Positions 1 through 5,475 are shown, counted from the first letter of the stretch. The stretch: DNA of 9,473 nucleotides from an uncultured Clostridium sp. (GCF_937920395.1 NZ_CALEVF010000358.1:1-9473); one strand, 5' to 3'. Notes: a model not told the origin generated them from the sequence alone. Program-made: numbers and translations.

Positions 1-439
1 TTGCTATTTCAGTTACAGAAGGCTCTTTATCGTACTCTTTCATCCATCTATCTCTTACTTGTAATGCTTTATATGCTGTATCCCTTAAAGACCTGCTAAC
101 TCTTATAGAATTATTATCTCTTAAGTATCTTCTTATCTCGCCGATAATCATAGGAACTGCATAGGTTGAAAACCTAACATTTAAGCTTAAATTAAAATTA
201 TCAATGGACTTCATTAGCCCAATACAACCTACTTGAAATAAATCATCTACATTTTCTCCTCTGCTATTAAATCGCTTTATCACACTTAAAACCAATCTTA
301 AGTTTGCTTCAATAAATTCTTTTCTACATTCTGGTTCTCCATTTTGTATTCTATATAGTAACTCTTTCATTTCTTTTTCTTTTAATTTAGGTAACTTCGA
401 AGTATTTACACCACTTACCTCAACTTTATTAAACATCAT
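1..439 (-). CDS. sigG: Sigma-G-like sporulation sigma factor, N-terminal part (cut by window edge)
   Basis: This encodes the first 146 residues of a sigma-70-family factor of the sporulation F/G group, which directs core RNA polymerase to forespore promoters; sigma-G usually has about 257 residues, so regions 3 and 4 lie outside the window. Diagnostic sequence visible in translation: an N-terminal NKVEVSGVNTSKLP segment typical of SigG, then region 2 with NLRLVLSVIKRF, DDLFQVGCIGLMKSIDNF, FSTYAVPMIIGEIRRYLRDN and IRVSRSLRD. The start is the first of two adjacent ATG codons, with AAAGGA (451-456) 11 nt upstream. The usual partners spoIIGA and sigE are absent upstream, and several usually conserved positions differ (NFNLSLNVRF for NFDLSQNVKF; DTAYKAL for DIAYKAL), so it may be a paralog rather than the housekeeping sigG. 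The family is clear; the orthology is not. Confidence 0.9.
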   Translation of the reverse strand, partial: MMFNKVEVSGVNTSKLPKLKEKEMKELLYRIQNGEPECRKEFIEANLRLVLSVIKRFNSRGENVDDLFQVGCIGLMKSIDNFNLSLNVRFSTYAVPMIIGEIRRYLRDNNSIRVSRSLRDTAYKALQVRDRWMKEYDKEPSVTEIA

Positions 440-477
440 AAGGTCATCATTCCTTTCAAAGTAATAGTAGCTTTAAA

Positions 478-506
478 ATTATTCCCTTATGATTTGTTTA
501 TTATAC
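478..506 (-). promoter_or_regulatory. Candidate sigma-F/sigma-G-type promoter of the sigG-like gene
   Basis: Reading the minus strand, GTATA (506-502) matches the forespore -35 consensus GHATR. After a 16-nt spacer, GGAATAAT (485-478) matches the sigma-F -10 consensus GGHRARHT at 7 of 8 positions. The implied transcript starts about 30 nt before the ATG, leaving room for the AAAGGA ribosome binding site. In Bacillus subtilis sigG is transcribed by sigma-F. The motif is short and the region AT-rich, so chance is possible. Confidence 0.45.
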
Positions 507-543
507 TAGAGACAACCTTACAATAATATTTTTAATAACAAGA

Positions 544-663
544 ATGTGGGTGTATATCTTTCCAAATTTAATTTTAGCATTTATTGCATTTGTTTTATTC
601 ATATTTGGATTTTTTAGTGGTAGCAACAAGGAGGCTATTAATAAACCTCCCATTGCAATATAA
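544..663 (+). CDS. Possible 39-residue single-pass membrane protein
   Basis: An ATG-initiated reading frame gives a peptide starting MWVYIFPNLILAFIAF. Residues ~5-25 form one continuous hydrophobic stretch (LILAFIAFVLFIFGFF), followed by a short polar, lysine-containing tail (SGSNKEAINK) and the stop. One transmembrane helix plus a charged tail is the layout of many sporulation-associated small membrane proteins. No convincing Shine-Dalgarno precedes the ATG (only AACAAG), and no promoter is obvious. It lies in the gap between the sigG-like gene and the 68-residue ORF, on the opposite strand. No family is recognised, and a chance ORF in AT-rich DNA cannot be excluded. Confidence 0.3.
   Translation: MWVYIFPNLILAFIAFVLFIFGFFSGSNKEAINKPPIAI
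615..655 (-). terminator. Weak candidate terminator of the 68-residue ORF
   Basis: On the minus strand, just past the stop of the 68-residue ORF, GGAGG and CCTCC can pair across an 11-nt AT-rich loop, followed by TTGTTG. The stem is only five pairs and the T tract is poor, so this is the only candidate seen rather than a firm call. It overlaps the end of the possible 39-residue plus-strand ORF. Confidence 0.25.
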
Positions 664-667
664 TTAC

Positions 668-874
668 CTAGAAGATTTCAGTGTATTCTTGCGGTAAAAA
701 TGTTAATCTATAACCATCTGATTGGCTATCTACACAAGATAACATGTCAATACTAACAATATTTTTTCCATAGATGAATATTTTTGCTGTATCGCCCTTA
801 GAGATTGCAAGATTTAATCCACTTCCATGGTGATAATTAAAATCTTTTTTGCATGCTACAATTGAATCTACCAT
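668..874 (-). CDS. Small protein of unknown function (68 aa)
   Basis: This is an intact small ORF with a very good ribosome binding site: AAAGGAG lies 8 nt before the ATG. The 68-residue product begins MVDSIVACKKDFNYHHG and contains GDTAKIFIYGKNIVSIDML. It has no signal peptide or membrane segment. The alternating hydrophobic pattern in the middle (AKIFIYGKNIVSIDML) suggests a small beta-rich fold, but I do not recognise a family. It is alone on its strand, with about 230 bp to the sigG-like gene downstream and about 600 bp to the Spo0A-like gene upstream, so it is probably monocistronic. No clear promoter was found upstream. It is judged real from the Shine-Dalgarno and its non-repetitive composition. 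Confidence 0.65.
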   Translation of the reverse strand: MVDSIVACKKDFNYHHGSGLNLAISKGDTAKIFIYGKNIVSIDMLSCVDSQSDGYRLTFLPQEYTEIF

Positions 875-1060
875 AGGTTATGCTCCTTTGTTATTTAGTC
901 TAGTACATATAAGTTAGTACCTAAATTTAATATACTTTTTTACATTGGAAGTCGTTCTTCCTATAGTGCTAACCAGCATGTACTATTTGTTTCTACTATA
1001 CCATAAAATGCTAAATTTTCCTTTATATATTTGAAATTTCTTTTAGTTCAAGTTTATTGA
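875..1060. other. Intergenic region without a recognisable gene
   Basis: This stretch holds two GTAC-containing repeats (TAGTAC at 901-906 and TTAGTAC near 914-920) and a small hairpin (GGAAG 947-951 with CTTCC 957-961). It should contain the promoter of the 68-residue ORF, but no convincing sigma-A, sigma-E/K or sigma-F/G element was found. There is also no good ribosome binding site for the broken plus-strand gene that follows. Confidence 0.4.
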
Positions 1061-1345
1061 AAATATGAAATTTTTAATTTTAAAAACAAAAGAAAAGAGT
1101 ATGATTTAAATAATGTTACTGAAGCTAGGGCTTTCCCTAATGATGAGGATTTACAAGAATTATACAACAAGAATGAGGAATATTTTAACTTTATAAAAAT
1201 AGATTTATATAGTGTATGGAAAAATGATATTGTTATAGATGATAAAGATTTGGTTAATATCAAATATATTAATCAAAATGCATTACAAATTATAAATAAT
1301 TATATTGAAGATGAACTTAAGATTCTTAGCAAACAAACAAGTTAG
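1061..1345 (+). pseudogene. Frameshifted or start-less gene of unknown function
   Basis: An open plus-strand frame from a stop at 1058 to TAG at 1343 encodes an ordinary-looking acidic protein, including YDLNNVTEARAFPNDEDL, FIKIDLYSVWKND and NQNALQIINNYIEDEL, but it has no start codon. An ATG at 1065 lies in another frame and reads MKFLILK before ending at TAA (1107). A -1 shift at 1079-1085 (T TTA AAA) joins that start to the long frame, giving MKFLILKNKRKEYDLNNV. A one-base deletion in the A tract explains this most simply; T TTA AAA is also a classical slippery heptamer. No Shine-Dalgarno precedes the ATG, which favours a dead gene. A good terminator follows. The family is not recognised. 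Confidence 0.55.
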
Positions 1346-1361
1346 TTAATATTATTAAAAG

Positions 1362-1399
1362 ACAAACTTTTAGTTTAAATACTAGAGTTTGTTTTTTTT
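1362..1399 (+). terminator. Rho-independent terminator after the unknown plus-strand gene
   Basis: ACAAACT (1362-1368) pairs with AGTTTGT (1386-1392). The interior can extend through AGT/ACT (1372-1374 with 1381-1383). The stem runs straight into eight T residues (1392-1399). It lies 17 nt after the TAG stop of the broken gene. Confidence 0.75.
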
Positions 1400-1430
1400 C
1401 TTCTACTTAAATATATATTTATCATGAAAT

Positions 1431-1474
1431 AAGCCCTAATCATTGGAGAATATAAGATCTATTGATTAGGACTT
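1431..1474 (-). terminator. Hairpin downstream of the Spo0A-like gene (probable terminator)
   Basis: AAGCCCTAATCA (1431-1442) pairs with TGATTAGGACTT (1463-1474) over 12 bp with one G-T pair, around a 20-nt loop. It starts 9 nt past the Spo0A stop on the minus strand. Only a short T tract follows on that strand (TTATTTC), so termination may be inefficient. Confidence 0.5.
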
Positions 1475-1483
1475 TAAATAAAA

Positions 1484-2302
1484 TTAACTAATTTTATTTT
1501 GTAGTCTTAACTTATCAGCTACCATGGCTATAAATTCTGAATTAGTAGGTTTGCCTTTTTCATTATTAATTGTATAACCGAAAATCTTATTAATAGTGTC
1601 TACTTGTCTTCTACTCCATGCAACATCTATTGCATGTCTTATTGCTCTTTCTACTCTAGTAGCAGTAGTATTATACTTTTCGCCTATTAATGGATATAAT
1701 TCTTTTGTTATTCCTGATAAAAGTCTAATATCATTCACTACCATGATTATTGCTTCCCTTGCAAACATGTAACCTTTTATATGAGCAGGTATTCCAATTT
1801 CATGCATAATATTAGTTATTTGAGCAATTAAAATATCATCAACTAATTGATTTTTATTAATTTTAGTTTCAGTATTATCAACATAAGTAATTGCTTTTTT
1901 TACATCATCACTATCTGTAATGTAACCTACTATCTGCCTTATCCTTTTAACTAATACTTCCATGTCAAAAGGTTTTACAACATAATAATCTGCTCCTAGT
2001 GATATGGCTCTTCTGCTTATATTTTCCTGGCCAACTGCTGATAAAACTATAATACGAGGTAATGGGTCTAAATCTATTGTATTTAGTCTCTCTAGAACTC
2101 CCAAACCATCAAGAATAGGCATAATTATATCAAGTACTACTAAATCAGGTTTTTTTTCTTTAATCAGTTTTAATGCTTCTACTCCATTCGCTGCGAAGCC
2201 AATAACGACGATATCCTTTTGCACTAATAGATAATCATTAAGAATGTTACAAAATTCTTTGTTGTCATCAGCGATGATTATGTTTATCTTTGATTCTTCC
2301 AT
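1484..2302 (-). CDS. spo0A: Spo0A-type sporulation response regulator, probable paralog (272 aa)
   Basis: This is a cytoplasmic two-domain transcription factor. Residues 6-125 form a receiver domain with the acidic pair D12/D13, phosphoacceptor D58 in [15 protein letters not shown] and the conserved lysine in VVKPFDME. After a linker of about 35 residues comes the Spo0A C-terminal DNA-binding domain (~160-268), with [13 protein letters not shown], the recognition-helix region [20 protein letters not shown], and [18 protein letters not shown]. Length matches the family (about 267). AGAGGAG lies 8 nt before the ATG. Phosphorylated Spo0A binds TGTCGAA boxes to start sporulation or solventogenesis; I found no such box here. 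It follows an orphan PAS gene by 50 bp instead of the usual spoIVB, and has substitutions such as MPILDG for MPHLDG and YMFAREAI for YMFLREAI. I infer an extra Spo0A rather than the housekeeping copy. Confidence 0.93.
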   Translation of the reverse strand: MEESKINIIIADDNKEFCNILNDYLLVQKDIVVIGFAANGVEALKLIKEKKPDLVVLDIIMPILDGLGVLERLNTIDLDPLPRIIVLSAVGQENISRRAISLGADYYVVKPFDMEVLVKRIRQIVGYITDSDDVKKAITYVDNTETKINKNQLVDDILIAQITNIMHEIGIPAHIKGYMFAREAIIMVVNDIRLLSGITKELYPLIGEKYNTTATRVERAIRHAIDVAWSRRQVDTINKIFGYTINNEKGKPTNSEFIAMVADKLRLQNKIS

Positions 2303-2320
2303 TATATAAGCTCCTCTGTA

Positions 2321-2354
2321 GAAGTCATACTCAATATGTATGACTTCTTTTTTT
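2321..2354. terminator. Hairpin between the PAS gene and the Spo0A-like gene
   Basis: GAAGTCATAC (2321-2330) and GTATGACTTC (2338-2347) form a perfect 10-bp stem, 11 with the flanking A-T pair, around a 7-nt loop. On the plus strand seven T residues follow (2348-2354), so it has the form of an intrinsic terminator for transcription antisense to Spo0A. In the sense mRNA it follows the PAS stop codon and an A tract and lies just upstream of the Spo0A ribosome binding site, with no U tract. There it could act as an RNA processing or stability element. Confidence 0.6.
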
Positions 2355-2952
2355 ATATTACTAATTTTATGTTTGTTATATCAACAAGAGACAAGACGAC
2401 ACCTTTAATTGAATTTTCAAATGTAAAGCATGGTGCACATTTGAATAAATACCATTTTCCATTTTTACTTTGAACTTCCTTCTCGGACGAAATATGACTG
2501 TTTAATACTTCCCTTGCACCTATATTTAAGTCATCGTTAATCAAATTATTAGATATATGATGCATCGGGCGTCCAATATCTTGAGTTATAAGGGGTATCT
2601 CTTTAATTACGCTTGGTGTAAACTTTCTTACACAAAGATTTTCATCTAGGAAAATAATCCCAATCTCAGAACTGTTTAAATAGTTTGTCATATCATTGTA
2701 TAAATCATCCAATTCTTTATTCTTATATTGACACTGCGTGTTAATCTCTTGTAACTCATTATTTACTGATTGGTATTCTTCATGTGTACTAAGTAATTCT
2801 TCATTGTAAGAACTCTGGAATTCCTTTGATATTTGGAGGCATTCCTTGGTAAATTTTAATTCTCCTTCAAGTTGTATAATTCTTTCATTCGTTTCTATTT
2901 CTAAATCATTTTTTTTTGTAATTAAATTTATAACTGGCATTATATCTTTCAT
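2353..2952 (-). CDS. Orphan coiled-coil/PAS protein derived from CheB-CheR-PAS fusions (199 aa)
   Basis: Residues ~22-90 are a long charged coiled coil with the repeating NEEL-type pattern ([20 protein letters not shown]). Residues ~91-196 are a PAS domain with [47 protein letters not shown] and [11 protein letters not shown]. This coil-plus-PAS order matches the segment behind the methyltransferase in CheB-CheR-PAS fusion proteins, where the core reads roughly TDIGTIFLDRDLRIRRFTP. Here the methylesterase, methyltransferase and any kinase domain are absent, and the gene is complete: AAGGAG is 9-10 nt before its ATG and a stop precedes the Spo0A-like gene by 50 bp. It probably shares a transcript with that gene. 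It may sense a small ligand or redox state and act through protein contacts; neither partner nor ligand can be read from the sequence. Confidence 0.8.
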   Translation of the reverse strand: MKDIMPVINLITKKNDLEIETNERIIQLEGELKFTKECLQISKEFQSSYNEELLSTHEEYQSVNNELQEINTQCQYKNKELDDLYNDMTNYLNSSEIGIIFLDENLCVRKFTPSVIKEIPLITQDIGRPMHHISNNLINDDLNIGAREVLNSHISSEKEVQSKNGKWYLFKCAPCFTFENSIKGVVLSLVDITNIKLVI

Positions 2953-3031
2953 AATGAATATCTCCTTTTTCTATATTTAAATTTATCCTTTAGTCTATTT
3001 TTGTTTTATTATAGATAACCATAATTGAATA

Positions 3032-3047
3032 TGTTATGATTATAACA
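3032..3047. promoter_or_regulatory. Palindromic operator with overlapping divergent extended -10 promoters
   Basis: TGTTAT-GATT-ATAACA is a perfect 6-4-6 inverted repeat midway between the PAS-spo0A operon and the XRE gene. Its minus strand reads TGTTATAAT, a perfect extended -10 element for the PAS gene (leader about 80 nt). Its plus strand reads TGTTATGAT, one mismatch from the extended -10, for the XRE gene. Neither side has a good -35, which extended -10 promoters can tolerate. A protein bound here would cover both start regions. A second inverted pair, ATAGATA (3011-3017) and TATCTAT (3052-3058), flanks it. Binding by the XRE protein is an inference. Confidence 0.5.
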
Positions 3048-3129
3048 GTTCTATCTATCGTTATTGGCTATTTTTTACAAACTTTCCCAAAAAAATGTAA
3101 ATATTTAATACGTTTTAAGAGAAGAAAGG

Positions 3130-3375
3130 ATGTGCCATTGTCATATGTATAAATTTACACTTAAACTACAAGAAGCTAGGAAGCACAAAGGTTTGACACA
3201 AAAGAGATTAGCATTTATAGCGAGTATATCTCAAAGTCATATTAGTGAGTTAGAGAGAGGGCACGAAAGCCCAACATTAAAAACTGTAGAAAATCTAGCC
3301 GATGCACTAAAAACACACCCATATGATTTATTAGAAGTAGATAGCTTTAAAAATAAAAAGCACTATATTAAATAA
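3130..3375 (+). CDS. Small XRE-family helix-turn-helix regulator (81 aa)
   Basis: This is a single-domain DNA-binding protein of the Cro/CI (HTH_3) class. Residues ~12-66 contain LQEARKHKGLTQKRLA, the recognition helix SISQSHISELERG, and SPTLKTVENLADAL followed by the usual YDLLE end, as in SinR-like and phage repressors. There is no sensor domain; a lysine-rich tail follows. The start is uncertain: the first ATG (3130) sits directly on the AAAGG, while the in-frame ATG at 3145 would give 76 residues with that AAAGG 15 nt upstream. It is divergent from the PAS-spo0A operon across a 177-bp region with a palindrome over both predicted promoters, so autoregulation and control of the operon are plausible but unproven. 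Confidence 0.88.
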   Translation: MCHCHMYKFTLKLQEARKHKGLTQKRLAFIASISQSHISELERGHESPTLKTVENLADALKTHPYDLLEVDSFKNKKHYIK

Positions 3376-3466
3376 TATTCTTATATTTTCTATTAATTAA
3401 GTCTTATTAAAATGTTATATTTGGCTAAATATACTATTTAGTGAGTAGTTTATAATATAACAATTA

Positions 3467-3500
3467 TAAAGGTAAGTCCAAAATTTTGGACTTACCTTTA
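3467..3500 (+). terminator. Perfect 34-bp palindrome, probable terminator of the XRE gene
   Basis: The bases from 3467 to 3500 are a complete palindrome with 17-bp arms and no spacer; the centre is AAAATTTT and each arm carries GGTAAGTCC or its complement. As RNA it folds into a very stable hairpin 91 bp after the XRE stop. The plus strand then reads AATTTATATTTTT, a broken U tract, so termination is plausible. The symmetry makes bidirectional use possible, but the minus-strand side lacks a T run. Confidence 0.55.
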
Positions 3501-3587
3501 ATTTATATTTTTAAAACATTATTACTATTTTCCCTTTCCCTAATGGTAAATGCAATTATTGAATTATTTTTGACATTTATACTAAAC

Positions 3588-3615
3588 TTGATACAACCTC
3601 AATATTATATATAAT
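3588..3615 (+). promoter_or_regulatory. Sigma-A-type promoter before the deacetylase remnant
   Basis: TTGATA (3588-3593), a 16-nt spacer and a perfect TATAAT (3610-3615) are followed by AGAAAGGGAAA, which resembles a ribosome binding site. No start codon follows it in the deacetylase frame. This looks like the original promoter left in front of a gene that has lost its 5' coding part. Confidence 0.5.
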
Positions 3616-3638
3616 TAGAAAGGGAAATTAGGTCTTAA

Positions 3639-3902
3639 GTTATATCTGTTTTATTCGCTAAGACAGAGGGATTAATAATAGGTAAAGAAGCATTTAGATC
3701 ACAAATTAATTATCTAAAAACGCATAGATATAACACAATAACTATGGAACAGCTTGGTGCTAATGTAACGAAGGGAGCTGCGTTACCCAATAAACCAGTA
3801 GTAATAACATTTGATGATGGGTATAAGTGTATATACAATGGCATATATATGTGGAATGTACAATACCAATACTGTAAAGGCAGTAAAAGCAACAACAATT
3901 AG
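3639..3902 (+). pseudogene. Polysaccharide deacetylase remnant (NodB-type, both ends missing)
   Basis: The open frame after the stop at 3636 has no start codon. It encodes an internal piece of a polysaccharide deacetylase: EAFRSQINYLKTHRYNTITM, then LPNKPVVITFDDGY, the family's first catalytic motif (TFDDGY, with the catalytic base and a metal-binding aspartate). Such enzymes remove N-acetyl groups from peptidoglycan or other surface polysaccharides. Similarity stops a few residues after the motif (KCIYNGIYMWNV) and TAG follows at 3900, so the remaining NodB motifs, including the metal-binding HxxxH, are gone. The signal peptide or membrane anchor is missing too. Its 3' end lies close to the end of the convergent collagen-like gene, suggesting a rearrangement joined the two. 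It is not expected to be functional. Confidence 0.75.
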
Positions 3903-3950
3903 GTTAGGGATAAGCACAAAAGCAGGGCTTACATCAAGACAAGATAGTGT

Positions 3951-4493
3951 CTATAGCATTAATGTAGCTTCAGTAATTCCGGTTATCCAAGTAGCACCAG
4001 TAATTCCTGTAGAACCTGTTATACCTGTAGCTCCACTTGCACTAGTATTTACTGTACATTCTGGTGTCTCAAATAACACTAAATTTGCTACAATTGGTAC
4101 CAAGGTGGAATAAACTATATCATTAGAAGTTTTATTAATTAAACTTAATGCTATTGGAGCAGAATCAACTTGTATAATATCAAAACCTATAACCTCACCA
4201 GTGTTAATAGAGGAGTTACCTATCAAATCATCCCCATTAGATGATTGAATTGAAAAAATTAGATTGTTAGATCCTAACGATGACTGAGTTGATACAGACC
4301 AGTTGATAAAATACATTCCGTTTTTATTTATTACTATTTGACCAGTTAAGGAATCATAAAATACAGATCCTTTACTATTTAATAACGTGTCAAATATTAC
4401 ATTATCATTTGGACTTATTGTTCCAGCAATTTTTCTTTGGATTTGTAAGCCTGTTGTGTTCAAATTACATCTCTCACTTTTGCAATGAAACAT
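3951..4493 (-). CDS. BclA-like exosporium domain followed by a short collagen-like tail (180 aa)
   Basis: Residues ~11-142 resemble the C-terminal jelly-roll domain of BclA-type spore-surface glycoproteins: TTGLQIQRKIAGTI, NVIFDTLLNSKG, YDSLTGQIVINKNGMYFINW, APIALSLINKTSNDIVYST and IVANLVLFE. Residues ~154-177 are collagen-like triplets, GAT GIT GST GIT GAT, which then decay (WIT GIT EAT) before the stop. In BclA proteins the collagen comes first and this domain last, so the order is reversed. There is no collagen N-terminus, signal peptide or exosporium-targeting motif, and no Shine-Dalgarno before the ATG; a stop lies five codons upstream. It may be a fragment of a longer domain-collagen-domain protein or a minor spore-surface protein. 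Confidence 0.6.
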   Translation of the reverse strand: MFHCKSERCNLNTTGLQIQRKIAGTISPNDNVIFDTLLNSKGSVFYDSLTGQIVINKNGMYFINWSVSTQSSLGSNNLIFSIQSSNGDDLIGNSSINTGEVIGFDIIQVDSAPIALSLINKTSNDIVYSTLVPIVANLVLFETPECTVNTSASGATGITGSTGITGATWITGITEATLML

Positions 4494-4837
4494 ATCATTG
4501 CTGTTCTATAATATGTCGTTTATATTTGTTGGTTAATGATACTTCATTATTACATTCTTTCTTGCCTTACTTGAGTTATATTGTTGTTAAAATGTAGATT
4601 AAAATTTTATAAAACTAAATAAGAATTTAATTGAAAAAATAATATTAATAGCTAATAAGTGACTTAAATCACTGAAGTGTAGGGAGTTAAATTTAAGTTA
4701 AAATGCAATGAAATTTAATTAAATTTAAAAGATTCCATTCCAACTAAATGTGAAGGCGATGTCTTTAAATAAGCAAGATACACTAAAGCTAAACATATTT
4801 ATTTGACAATAAACTACAAAAGTGAGTAAGAGAGAGT
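4494..4837. other. AT-rich intergenic region, no gene found
   Basis: No supportable coding frame was found on either strand. The region carries short self-complementary segments: AGTGA-CTTAAA-TCACT around 4658-4673, ACTTAAAT pairing with ATTTAAGT nearby, and the AT palindrome AATTTAATTAAATT near 4721. A strong hairpin terminator lies at its right end, so a non-coding plus-strand transcript is possible. No known RNA family is recognised. Confidence 0.4.
4507..4533 (-). promoter_or_regulatory. Possible sigma-K/sigma-E-type promoter of the collagen-like gene
   Basis: On the minus strand CATATTATA (4515-4507) fits the mother-cell -10 consensus CATANNNTA, with AC (4533-4532) 16 nt upstream, as in the sigma-K -35. 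Mother-cell expression would suit an exosporium protein. The -10 ends only 13 nt before the ATG, so the transcript would be almost leaderless. The match is therefore weak. Confidence 0.25.
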
Positions 4838-4882
4838 AAAAAAGCAAAAGGCATTCTTTTAAAGAGTGCCTTTTGTTTTTTT
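4838..4882. terminator. Bidirectional intrinsic terminator
   Basis: CAAAAGGCATTCTTT (4845-4859) pairs with AAAGAGTGCCTTTTG (4861-4875) with one G-T pair; the top of this 15-bp stem opens to give a loop. Seven T residues follow on the plus strand (4876-4882), and six T residues follow on the minus strand (complement of 4838-4843). On the minus strand it lies about 80 bp past the acetyltransferase stop. No plus-strand gene immediately precedes it. Confidence 0.8.
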
Positions 4883-4898
4883 ATAATGTATATTATCA

Positions 4899-4945
4899 AG
4901 AAGAAAGGTTATCTGAATAATATCTTTCTTCTGTTTTATCAGATA
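4899..4945 (-). other. Two overlapping, mutually exclusive inverted repeats after the GNAT gene
   Basis: AGAAGAAAG (4899-4907) pairs with CTTTCTTCT (4924-4932). TATCTGA (4910-4916) pairs with TCAGATA (4939-4945). The two stems interlock, so they could form a pseudoknot or alternative folds in the 3' untranslated part of the acetyltransferase message. No function is known. Confidence 0.35.
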
Positions 4946-4959
4946 GAAACACTTTATAA

Positions 4960-5475
4960 TTAGATAGTTATCCAATATCTTTGAGTTACTTCTCCATCTT
5001 CAATAACGTCATTCTCAAATACTCCGCCATTATTTAATATAGTTTTTGCTGAAGCTATATTTGTTTTGTCACAAGTAACCAGTACTTTCTTAATACCTAA
5101 CTGTTTCACTAATGATAATGATAGTGAAAGCATCTTCGTAGCATAGCCCTTTTTACGTTCAGTAGGCCTTATTCCATAGCCTATATGTCCTCCATAATTT
5201 AGTAAAAAATCATTTAATTCATGTCTGATATGTAATGCACCATAAATTCTCATATTTTCATCAATTAGAAAATATAGAGATGCTGGAACAAAGCCATCTT
5301 CATATGATTTATTGGTTGTTTGGATCTTCCAACAATTAATTAAATCTTCATAATTTACAATACTTTTCCTCGATGCATATGGAATTATTTTTTCCCCTGA
5401 TTTTTCCCATTCAACTATATAATTATTATATTCTTTTTCCATTTCAAGTTTTGGTTCAACCAACTTAAATATCAT
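4960..5475 (-). CDS. GNAT-family N-acetyltransferase (171 aa)
   Basis: This is a cytoplasmic acyl-CoA-dependent N-acetyltransferase whose acceptor cannot be told from sequence. The acetyl-CoA-binding motif A spans ~97-117: GHIGYGIRPTERKKGYATKM, with the pyrophosphate loop R107-K-K-G-Y-A112. It is followed by LGIKKVLVTCDKTNIASAKT (motif B, with the typical N-xx-S) and NNGG near 149-152. The ending QRYWI is shared with a common stand-alone group in Firmicutes. Length is normal and nothing is missing. The start has a strong AAGGAGGAG 4 nt upstream by its last base. The first 11 bases overlap the end of an upstream open frame, suggesting former translational coupling. A bidirectional terminator lies downstream. 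Confidence 0.88.
   Translation of the reverse strand: MIFKLVEPKLEMEKEYNNYIVEWEKSGEKIIPYASRKSIVNYEDLINCWKIQTTNKSYEDGFVPASLYFLIDENMRIYGALHIRHELNDFLLNYGGHIGYGIRPTERKKGYATKMLSLSLSLVKQLGIKKVLVTCDKTNIASAKTILNNGGVFENDVIEDGEVTQRYWITI

Noticed and set aside
1054..1263. Minus-strand frame of 69 codons opposite the broken unknown gene
   Set aside because: Leucine/serine-rich low-complexity product with no ribosome binding site; the plus-strand frame in the same place has normal protein composition and a terminator.
2004..2234. Plus-strand frame antisense to the Spo0A receiver domain
   Set aside because: Shadow of a clearly conserved gene on the other strand, with no ribosome binding site.
3568..3575. 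TTGACA at 3570 as a -35 box
   Set aside because: No -10 at 16-18 nt; the TTGATA/TATAAT pair just downstream is the better promoter.
3710..3898. Minus-strand 62-codon frame
   Set aside because: Antisense to the recognisable deacetylase remnant (TFDDGY); no ribosome binding site.
3811..4113. Plus-strand frame with VIPVIQVAPVIPV-like repeats
   Set aside because: The apparent valine-proline repeats are the complement of the collagen-like G-X-T codons of the minus-strand gene; no initiation signal.
4409..4597. Plus-strand 62-codon frame
   Set aside because: Antisense to the start of the BclA-like gene; phenylalanine/cysteine-rich chance product.
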